A stretch of DNA of 5,426 nucleotides, from the NCBI GenBank assembly GCA_027349605.1, contig DAIEMM010000365.1:1-5426 (forward strand), read 5' to 3'. The notes below the pieces were generated by a model. The model did not search any database. It had not been told where the DNA came from and was given only the letters and a program-made list of their open reading frames with translations. This document shows, piece by piece, positions 1 to 5,025 of the stretch. The translations under genes were made by a program, and so were the position numbers. The DNA comes from Anaeromyxobacteraceae bacterium. GTDB taxonomy: Bacteria; Myxococcota; Myxococcia; Myxococcales; Anaeromyxobacteraceae. How positions within the stretch are numbered: the stretch's first letter is position 1; every line of letters starts with the position of its first letter.

Positions 1-354
1 CGGTCCTTCCCCCTCGCCGACCTGGCCGGCCGGAGCGTGGGGCTCCTCACCGCCGTCGCCCGGCCGGACAGCGTGCGGCGCACGGTGGAGGCGCTGGGAG
101 CTTCCGTGGTCGCGGTGTTCGAGTTCCCCGACCACCAGCGCTTCACCGAAGGCATGGTGAGGGACGCGGTGGAGGCCTCGGGGCGAGCCGGGGCGGGAAT
201 GCTGGTCACGACGGAGAAGGACGCGGTGAGGCTGCCGGCCGGGGTCGCGGGGGACGGGCGCATCCGGGCGGTGGGGATCGACGCGGAGGTCCTGCGCGGA
301 GACGAGGTCCTCGGTGCGGCGCTGGGCGCCGCGATGCGGGGAGGGGCGGGATGA
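1..354 (+). CDS. lpxK: Tetraacyldisaccharide 4'-kinase, C-terminal part (5' end outside window)
   Basis: LpxK phosphorylates the 4' position of tetraacyldisaccharide 1-phosphate to give lipid IVA, at the cytoplasmic face of the inner membrane. Only the last 117 codons are present. The frame is open from base 1, so the GTG at 37 is internal and not a start. Visible family signatures are an A-R-P segment (fragment residues 20-22, matching the 'GIArP' region), FPDH at 42-45 (the histidine of this motif is regarded as functionally important in LpxK), and TTEKDAVRL at 70-78, the C-terminal hallmark of the family. The ATP-binding P-loop would lie upstream, outside the window. The TGA stop overlaps the ATG of the next gene (ATGA at 351-354), which indicates coupled translation with the lipid A acyltransferase. 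Identification rests on recalled motifs and on the lipid A context, and both agree. Confidence 0.93.
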   Translation, partial: RSFPLADLAGRSVGLLTAVARPDSVRRTVEALGASVVAVFEFPDHQRFTEGMVRDAVEASGRAGAGMLVTTEKDAVRLPAGVAGDGRIRAVGIDAEVLRGDEVLGAALGAAMRGGAG

Positions 355-1088
355 GGCGGTTCCTGATCGGATTGGGGAGGATGCTGGGATGGCTGCTCTG
401 GACCCTCCACGTCCGGCGCCGCGTGATCATGGACAACCTGCGCCTCGCCTTCCCGGACTGGACCGAGGCCCAGCGCAGGGAGGTGGGCAAGCGGACCTTC
501 GTCAACATCGGGCAGATGGCCCTCGAGTTCCTGCTCGTCACCCGGCTGGACCGGGACGAGCTCGAGCGGATGTACGTCTACGACCCGGAGATGCGGGCGG
601 TCGTGCTGGCGGCGCTGGAGTCCGGCCGCCCGGTGGTGGTCTGCACGGCCCACTTCGGCAATTTCGAGAACCTGGCCGCGGTGCACAACCTGCAGGGCTA
701 CAAGATCGCCATGGTGGTGCGCCGGATGGGCGCAGGCTGGCTGGGACGCTTCTGGAACCGCGGGCGCTCCCGGGCCGGCCTCGAGGTGCTCGAGGTCACC
801 CGCGGCGAGACGCTGAAGGCCGCCCAGCGCGCCATGCGCGACGGGAAGGTCCTGGGCTACGTGATCGACCAGAACATGCCCGGCCACCGCGCCATCTTCC
901 CCACCTTCTTCGGGGTGCCGGCCGCGACCGCCCCGACGCCGGCCTACCTGGCCCTGCGAAGCAACGCCGTGGTCTTCTTCATGCTCGACCTCCCGCTCGA
1001 GGACGGCAGGCACCGCATCGTCATCGAGGGGCCGCTCGTCCCGCCCCGGACCGGCGACCGCGAGGCCGACGTGCTCGCCTTCATCTAG
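351..1088 (+). CDS. Lipid A late acyltransferase (LpxL/HtrB family), truncated by an in-frame TAG
   Basis: Members of this family transfer an acyl chain from acyl-ACP to the hydroxyacyl chains of Kdo-lipid A or its precursor, and are anchored to the inner membrane. The 245-residue product starts with a hydrophobic segment (about residues 4-19), then has MDNLRLAFPD (27-36) typical of the family. The catalytic HX4E motif is HFGNFE at 101-106. IDQN follows at 172-175 and TFFGVPAATAP at 185-195. The ATG at 351 is preceded by GGAGG at 340-344 with a 6-base spacer and overlaps the lpxK stop. The N-terminus is somewhat short for the family. The frame ends at TAG 1086-1088, just before the conserved C-terminal block that normally finishes the protein. 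That block is present in the same frame directly downstream (see 1086-1235). The catalytic half is intact, but loss of the C-terminal part probably harms the enzyme. Whether it is LpxL, LpxM or another late acyltransferase cannot be decided. Confidence 0.88.
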   Translation: MRRFLIGLGRMLGWLLWTLHVRRRVIMDNLRLAFPDWTEAQRREVGKRTFVNIGQMALEFLLVTRLDRDELERMYVYDPEMRAVVLAALESGRPVVVCTAHFGNFENLAAVHNLQGYKIAMVVRRMGAGWLGRFWNRGRSRAGLEVLEVTRGETLKAAQRAMRDGKVLGYVIDQNMPGHRAIFPTFFGVPAATAPTPAYLALRSNAVVFFMLDLPLEDGRHRIVIEGPLVPPRTGDREADVLAFI

Positions 1089-1235
1089 GACCTGAACGAC
1101 AGGCTGGAGCGCTGGGTCCGGCTCCACCCCGACCGCTGGTACTGGCTCCACCGACGGTGGAAGACGCGCCCGCCGGAGGGAGGGGCCCGCAAGGGCCGTC
1201 CCCGGCGAATTGACCCCGCAGAGGGCGCGGAGTAG
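1086..1235 (+). pseudogene. In-frame C-terminal remnant of the lipid A acyltransferase after the amber codon
   Basis: The acyltransferase frame continues without a shift past the TAG at 1086-1088 for another 48 codons, to a TAG at 1233-1235. If the first TAG were a sense codon the full protein would be 294 residues, a normal length for LpxL/HtrB proteins. The continuation carries the recognisable family ending: DLNDRLERW (247-255), HPDRWYW (259-265) and LHRRWKTRP (266-274), then a charged tail. Relatives commonly have Gln at the interrupted position, and CAG to TAG is a single transition. I see no start codon with a ribosome binding site that would let this piece be made separately. The extended stop lies 8 bases before rfaE1, which restores the tight spacing seen elsewhere in the cluster. 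A real nonsense mutation, a sequencing error or readthrough are all possible. Confidence 0.85.
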
Positions 1236-1243
1236 ACACGGCC

Positions 1244-2251
1244 ATGGTCAGGAGCAAGCCTCCCCGCCTCGCGTCGCTCGCACCGCTCCTCCAGAAGTTC
1301 TCCCAGAGCCGCGTGGTCGTGGTGGGAGACTTCGTCGCCGACGAGTACGTCTACGGCGAGACCGAGCGCATCAGCCGGGAGGCCCCGGTGCTCATCGTGC
1401 GCTTCGAACGCAGCGAGCTCGCCCCCGGCGGTGCCGGCAACGCCGCGCAGAACCTGGCCGCGCTCGGCGTCGACGTGCGGGCGGTGGGGCTGGTCGGCCA
1501 CGACGCCCTGGGCTCCCGGCTGCTCGGCGTCCTGCGCGCGGGCGCGGTGGATGTGAAGGGCGTCCAGCGGGTGCGCGGGCGGGCCACCGAGGCCAAGACC
1601 CGCATCCTGGCCGGCGGGCGCTCCACCCGGCGCCAGCAGATGCTGCGGGTCGACCGCACCCCCGAGCCGGTCCCGCCGGCGGTGGAGCGGCGTCTCATCG
1701 CCGATCTCCTGCGCGCCGCGCGCGGGGCCACCGCCGTGCTGGCGAGCGACTACGGCTCCGGGGTGCTCTCCCCGCGGGTGGTGGAGGCGCTGCGCGGCCT
1801 GCGGCGCCGCGGCATCCCGGTCTGCGTCGACTCCCGCTACGCCCTGAACGCCTTCTCCGGCCTCACCATGCTGAAGCCCAACGAGCCCGAGCTGGAGGCG
1901 GCCACCGGGATCCGGGCCTCCACGCCGGAGGGGCTCGCCCGCGCCGCGCGCTCTCTCCTGCGCCGGCTCGGCTGTGAGACCCTCCTCGTCACCCGCGGCC
2001 ACAACGGCATGTCCCTCTTCGCGCGCGGACGCAGGCCCGTCCATCTCGACGCCCACGGCGACAAGGAGGCGGTCGACGTCACCGGCGCGGGCGACACCGT
2101 GGCCGCCACCTACGCCGCCTCCCTCGCCTCCGGCGCGGACGCGGTGGATGCCATGCAGCTCGCCAACGTCGCCGCCTCGATCGTCGTCCAGAAGGCCGGC
2201 ACGGCCACGGTGAACCGGGACGAGATCCGCCGCGAGCTGCTGGGACCGTGA
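1244..2251 (+). CDS. rfaE1: D-glycero-beta-D-manno-heptose-7-phosphate kinase (RfaE domain I, PfkB family)
   Basis: This cytoplasmic sugar kinase phosphorylates heptose 7-phosphate at C1 to give the 1,7-bisphosphate in the ADP-heptose pathway for the LPS inner core. The 335-residue protein is a complete ribokinase/PfkB fold with the features of the RfaE kinase domain. These are VVVVGDF (24-30) followed by DEY (33-35), ERISREAPV (41-49), the glycine-rich PGGAGNAAQN (61-70), the substrate-region KPNEPELE (211-218) and the anion-hole motif DVTGAGDT (278-285), with D284 as the likely catalytic base. In Escherichia coli this domain is fused to the adenylyltransferase in HldE. Here it ends in its own TGA and the second domain follows as a separate gene (the HldA/HldC arrangement). 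The ATG at 1244 has only a modest ribosome binding site (GGAG at 1229-1232, 11 bases away). The first recognisable kinase strand begins about 23 residues in, which suits this start. Confidence 0.95.
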   Translation: MVRSKPPRLASLAPLLQKFSQSRVVVVGDFVADEYVYGETERISREAPVLIVRFERSELAPGGAGNAAQNLAALGVDVRAVGLVGHDALGSRLLGVLRAGAVDVKGVQRVRGRATEAKTRILAGGRSTRRQQMLRVDRTPEPVPPAVERRLIADLLRAARGATAVLASDYGSGVLSPRVVEALRGLRRRGIPVCVDSRYALNAFSGLTMLKPNEPELEAATGIRASTPEGLARAARSLLRRLGCETLLVTRGHNGMSLFARGRRPVHLDAHGDKEAVDVTGAGDTVAATYAASLASGADAVDAMQLANVAASIVVQKAGTATVNRDEIRRELLGP

Positions 2252-2730
2252 TGGCCACACGCCTGCGCATCTCGGACCTACCCGCGCTCCGCGCCCGGGC
2301 CAGCCGGGCCGGGAAGACCATCGCGCTGGCGAACGGCATCTTCGACCTCTTCCACGTCGGGCACCTCCGCTACCTGGAGGGCGCACGGGCGCTCGCCGAC
2401 GTGCTGGTGGTGGCGGTCAACAGCGACGCCTCCACCCGGCGGAACAAGGGGCCGGGGCGTCCGGTGGTCCCCCAGGCGGAGCGGGCCGAGATCGTCGCCG
2501 CGCTGGCCTGCGTCGACCACGTGGTGGTCTTCGGCTCGCGGACCGTGGTCCCGCTCATCCGCAAGCTCCGGCCGGACGTCCACGTGAAGGGGACCGACTA
2601 CACCCCGGAGACCATCCCCGAGGCGGCCGAGGTGGCCCGGTACGGGGGGCGCGCCGCCGTCGCCGGCGACCCGAAGGACCACTCCACCACCGACCTCCTG
2701 CGGCGGCTCTCCCCGCGGAGGCGCCGTTGA
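2251..2730 (+). CDS. rfaE2: D-glycero-beta-D-manno-heptose 1-phosphate adenylyltransferase (RfaE domain II)
   Basis: This enzyme transfers AMP from ATP to heptose 1-phosphate, giving ADP-D-glycero-D-manno-heptose in the cytoplasm. The 159-residue protein is a small cytidylyltransferase-like nucleotidyltransferase. It has NGIFDLFHVGH (28-38), containing the HxGH nucleotide-binding signature at H35-H38. It also has VNSD (56-59), KGPGRPV (66-72), VKGTDY (112-117) and a C-terminal STTDLL (145-150), equivalent to the 'STT' motif of the family. It begins immediately after the kinase: the ATG at 2251 shares one base with the kinase TGA. A GTG at 2248 would give a 4-base overlap and one extra residue. 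ATG is preferred because GGGA at 2242-2245 is 5 bases from ATG but only 2 from GTG. The arginine-rich last residues (PRRRR) look like a simple tail. Together with the preceding gene it provides the two activities of a bifunctional HldE. Confidence 0.94.
   Translation: MATRLRISDLPALRARASRAGKTIALANGIFDLFHVGHLRYLEGARALADVLVVAVNSDASTRRNKGPGRPVVPQAERAEIVAALACVDHVVVFGSRTVVPLIRKLRPDVHVKGTDYTPETIPEAAEVARYGGRAAVAGDPKDHSTTDLLRRLSPRRRR
2717..2721 (+). promoter_or_regulatory. Ribosome binding site that supports a TTG start at 2727
   Basis: GGAGG lies 5 bases upstream of TTG 2727-2729, inside the last codons of rfaE2. No ATG or GTG in the right place competes with it. The protein read from this TTG begins directly with the glycosyltransferase strand (KVSGFTFARN), so the site decides the start codon. 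Confidence 0.7.
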
Positions 2731-3647
2731 AGGTCTCGGGCTTCACGTTCGCCCGCAACGCCGTCCGGCTCCGCTACCCCCTCGCAGAGTCCATCCGGTC
2801 GGCGCTCCCGCTCGTGGACGAGATGGTGGTGAACGTCGGGCGCTCCGACGACGGGACGCTGGACCTGGTCCGGGGCATCGACGACCCGCGCATCGTGGTC
2901 GTCGAGTCGGTCTGGGACGAGGGAAGCCTGGTGCGCGGCCGCGTGCTCGCCGAGCAGACCGACATCGCCCTCGACTGCTGCACCGGCGACGCCTGCCTCT
3001 ACCTCCAGGCGGACGAGGTGCTGCACGAGGACGACCATCCGCGCATCCGGGACGCCCTGGCCCGGATGCACGCCGACCCGGCCGTGGAGGGTCTCGTCTT
3101 CGAGTACGTGCACTTCTATGGCTCGTTCCACACGGTGGGCATCTCGCGCCGCTGGTACCGCCAGGAGGTCCGTGCCTTCAAGGCCGGACGGGGAGTGCGT
3201 TCCTGGAAGGACGCCCAGGGGTTCCGCGTCTGGGCTCCCCCCGCGGGATTCACCGGCGAACGGCCGCGATCCCTCAAGCCCGGCGACCCGGCGCGCAAGC
3301 TGCGCGTGGCGCGTTCCGGGGCGCGCGTCTTCCACTACGGGTGGGTACGTCCGCCGGTCCAGCAGGCCGAGAAGCTGGCCGAGTTCGAGCGCCTCTACCA
3401 GGGGAACGAGGCGCGGCGGCGGCGGCTCAGCCAGGGGTTCTCCTACGACGTGGAGGAGAAGGTCCGCCCATTCCAGGGGACGCATCCGGCGACCATGGCG
3501 GCGCGGGTGGCCGCCGAGGACTGGGTGTTCGAGCCGCGCCGGCGGCGGATCCGCCCCGGGCACCTGCGCGAGGACCTGCTCGACCTCTTCGAGGCCGGCA
3601 CCGGGATCCGCATCGCCGAGTACCGCAACTTCGAGCTCGTCCGGTGA
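2727..3647 (+). CDS. Glycosyltransferase, family 2 (GT-A fold), substrate unknown
   Basis: This is a 306-residue cytoplasmic or membrane-associated sugar transferase that probably adds a residue to LPS core or another surface glycan. Residues 1-100 form a GT2-like nucleotide-sugar binding region: FTFARN (6-11), SALPLVDEMVVNVG (25-38), the acidic SDDGT (40-44) and the metal-site-like LQADEVLHE (93-101), where QADE stands in the DxD position. The second half has strongly patterned blocks: VEGLVFEYVHFYGSF (120-134), SRRWYRQE (140-147), KDAQGFR (161-167) and FHYGWVR (202-208). I recall these together from a widespread GT2 group annotated only as 'glycosyltransferase family 2', in which the QxDE form is usual. 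The start is TTG, overlapping the rfaE2 stop by 4 bases (TTGA). The stop overlaps the next gene the same way. No transmembrane segment is visible. Donor and acceptor cannot be predicted, although the place next to ADP-heptose genes suggests LPS core assembly. Confidence 0.87.
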   Translation: MKVSGFTFARNAVRLRYPLAESIRSALPLVDEMVVNVGRSDDGTLDLVRGIDDPRIVVVESVWDEGSLVRGRVLAEQTDIALDCCTGDACLYLQADEVLHEDDHPRIRDALARMHADPAVEGLVFEYVHFYGSFHTVGISRRWYRQEVRAFKAGRGVRSWKDAQGFRVWAPPAGFTGERPRSLKPGDPARKLRVARSGARVFHYGWVRPPVQQAEKLAEFERLYQGNEARRRRLSQGFSYDVEEKVRPFQGTHPATMAARVAAEDWVFEPRRRRIRPGHLREDLLDLFEAGTGIRIAEYRNFELVR

Positions 3648-4759
3648 GGGTCCTCGAGCTGCTCTCGTCGCCAGCCTGGACCGGCCCGGCCGAGCCGATG
3701 ACGTCGGTGGCCCGGCAGCTCGTCCGGAGGGGTCACCACGTCGAGGTGGCGGTGGACGCCCGAAGGGAGGGGGACCTCCGCGAGCGGCTCGCCGCCGAGG
3801 GGTTCCCTCCGCGCGCCGACCTCGCCCTCTCCACCAAGGGCGGTCCCCTGGACATGGTCCGCGACCTCCTCCGGCTGCGGCGGGTGGCCCGCGACTTCGA
3901 CGTGGTCCACGCCAACTTCTCCCACGACCACGCCCTGGCCGTCCTCGCCGTGGCGCGCGGCCCGACCCGCGTCGTGCGCACCGTCCACTCCTCCCGCTCG
4001 CTCGCCGATCGGGGGCTGCAGGGCTGGGCCCACCGGCGCTCCGACGGCCTGATCGCCGTCTGCGAGGCCCACGCCGCCATCCTCCGCGAGCGCTTCCACG
4101 TCCCCGCCGAGCGCGTCGCCGTCGCCCGCGGCGCCGTGGACGCCGGGACCTTCACCCCCGACGGCCCCGACCTCCGCGCCGAGCTGGGCATCGCGCAGGA
4201 TGCGCCGGTGGCCGGGATCGTGTCGCGGGTGAAGCCGGATCGGCGTCATGCGGAGCTCGTGGACGCCTTCGGGCGCGTCGCCGCCCGGCTCCCGGCGGCG
4301 CGGCTCGTCGTGGTGGGGCGAGGGGAGGGGATCCCCGTCCTGCGGGCCCACGTGGAGCGGAGCGGCCTCGCCGAGCGCGTGATCTTCGCCGGCTACCGGC
4401 GCGGACCGGATCTGGCCGCCGCCTACCGCACGCTCGACGTGAAGGTCCTGCTCGCCGAGGGGAACGACGGGACCTGCCGGGCGTTGCTCGAGGGCATGGC
4501 CTGCGGCCGCCCCGGGGTGGCCTGGGCCTTCGGAGCGCCCGCCGAGAGCATCGTGCACGGCGAGACGGGCCTCCTGGTGCCGCCGGACGACGTGGCCGCT
4601 CTCGGCGACGCCCTGGCCGGGGTCCTGGCCCGCCCCGACCGCGGACGTGAGATGGGAGCCGCCGCCCGCGTCCGCATGCGGGAGCTCTTCACAGAGGAGG
4701 CGCGGGGGAGGGCGGTGGAGGCGTTCCTGGAGCGGGTCCGCCGGCTCCCGCCCGCCTGA
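3644..4759 (+). CDS. Glycosyltransferase, GT4 family (GT-B fold), probable LPS or surface glycan enzyme
   Basis: The 371-residue protein is a retaining-type glycosyltransferase of the GT-B fold. The N-terminal domain starts VRVLELLSSPAWTGPAEPM (1-19), a common opening of GT4 enzymes, continues with RQLVRRGHHVEVAVD (24-38), and includes DVVHANFSHDH (86-96) and RTVHSS (112-117). The C-terminal domain has GIVSRVKPDRRH (191-202), LVVVGRGEG (221-229), RVIFAGYRRGPDLAAAY (245-261) and the donor-site segment EGNDGTCRALLEGMACGRP (272-290), then HGETGLLVPPDD (305-316). The usual EX7E motif reads D275-x7-E283, with Asp replacing the first Glu. I choose GTG 3644, which overlaps the preceding TGA by 4 bases. 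The frame stays open further upstream, to about 3341, but that part lies within the GT2 gene and has no glycosyltransferase character. The ribosome binding site is weak, so translation probably depends on coupling. Donor and acceptor sugars are not evident. Confidence 0.9.
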   Translation: MRVLELLSSPAWTGPAEPMTSVARQLVRRGHHVEVAVDARREGDLRERLAAEGFPPRADLALSTKGGPLDMVRDLLRLRRVARDFDVVHANFSHDHALAVLAVARGPTRVVRTVHSSRSLADRGLQGWAHRRSDGLIAVCEAHAAILRERFHVPAERVAVARGAVDAGTFTPDGPDLRAELGIAQDAPVAGIVSRVKPDRRHAELVDAFGRVAARLPAARLVVVGRGEGIPVLRAHVERSGLAERVIFAGYRRGPDLAAAYRTLDVKVLLAEGNDGTCRALLEGMACGRPGVAWAFGAPAESIVHGETGLLVPPDDVAALGDALAGVLARPDRGREMGAAARVRMRELFTEEARGRAVEAFLERVRRLPPA

Positions 4760-4848
4760 CGGCCACACCCGCCCGGATGCCGCTCGAGGGCGCGCTCCTC
4801 GTTGCGGTGCCCGGCCGGCGCGGGGTATGAGGTCCCGAGGAGGTGTCG
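4760..4848 (+). other. 89-base intergenic gap, the only sizeable one outside the broken acyltransferase
   Basis: The segment between the GT4 stop and the Trm112-like start has no convincing open frame and no T-run terminator. It contains GC-rich palindromic bits (CCGGCCGG near 4811). A weak promoter-like pair also occurs: TTGCGG at 4802-4807 and TATGAG at 4826-4831, 18 bases apart. The implied transcription start would fall almost on the ribosome binding site at 4837, so it is not a convincing promoter. It may still mark a boundary within the operon. Confidence 0.4.
4837..4843 (+). promoter_or_regulatory. Strong ribosome binding site for the small Trm112-like gene
   Basis: GAGGAGG lies 5 bases before ATG 4849. 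It is the best Shine-Dalgarno match in the window and fixes the start of a gene that is easily missed because it is only 57 codons long. Confidence 0.8.
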
Positions 4849-5019
4849 ATGGCGCTCGCACCCGAGCTGAAGGAGATCCTCGCCTGCCCGAAGTGCAAGG
4901 GCGACCTCGAGTTCCACGAGGACCGGGGCGAGATCCACTGCACCCGCTGCCGGCTCGCCTTCGAGATCCGGGACGGCATCCCGGTCATGCTCGTCGAGGA
5001 GGCCCGGCCGCTCCGCTGA
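4849..5019 (+). CDS. Trm112/YcaR-like (UPF0434) small zinc-ribbon protein
   Basis: This is a 56-residue protein of the Trm112p-like family. It starts LKEILACPKCKGDL (7-20) and has a second pair CTRC (31-34), so four cysteines (C13, C16, C31, C34) can bind one zinc ion. It ends with AFEIRDGIPVMLVEEA (37-52), the characteristic 'DGIPvmL' ending of the family. In eukaryotes Trm112 activates several methyltransferases. The role of the bacterial forms is poorly defined. In Escherichia coli the homologue ycaR sits between lpxK and kdsB, so a place in a lipid A/LPS cluster is familiar. The gene has its own strong ribosome binding site and is followed after 6 bases by the GT9 gene in the same frame. 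Third codon positions are almost all G or C, as in its neighbours. The family call is firm, the function is not. Confidence 0.92.
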   Translation: MALAPELKEILACPKCKGDLEFHEDRGEIHCTRCRLAFEIRDGIPVMLVEEARPLR

Positions 5020-5025
5020 CCTCCC

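Noticed and set aside
37..354. A short separate gene starting at GTG 37
   Set aside because: The frame is open to base 1 and the upstream residues continue the LpxK sequence, so this is the end of a longer gene.
314..1213. 299-residue + frame overlapping lpxK and the acyltransferase, which avoids the TAG at 1086
   Set aside because: I considered whether a frameshift joins it to the acyltransferase. The motifs before and after 1086 are in the same frame, so no shift is needed and this frame is a shadow.
1085..2386. 433-residue open frame on the - strand opposite rfaE1
   Set aside because: It has low-complexity Gly/Arg/Ala-rich composition with no recognisable motif, and lies fully opposite a gene with clear kinase motifs. 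Long antisense frames are expected at this GC content.
3004..3017. QADE instead of DxD in the GT2 protein as a sign of an inactive enzyme
   Set aside because: The surrounding blocks are well kept, and from recall QxDE is the usual form in this GT2 group, so loss of function is not implied.
3118..4650. 510-residue + frame across the GT2 and GT4 genes
   Set aside because: It is dominated by Arg, Pro, Gly, Ser and Ala and covers two genes with strong motifs in other frames. It is a composition shadow.
4802..4831. Promoter before the Trm112-like gene (TTGCGG, 18 bases, TATGAG)
   Set aside because: The -35 match is only 3 of 6. The implied start near 4838 would fall within the ribosome binding site. 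Not enough to call.
3443..4861. 472-residue - strand frame opposite GT4
   Set aside because: It is rich in His, Gly, Glu and Val in a pattern typical of antisense frames of GC-rich genes. It has no motif and no credible ribosome binding site context.
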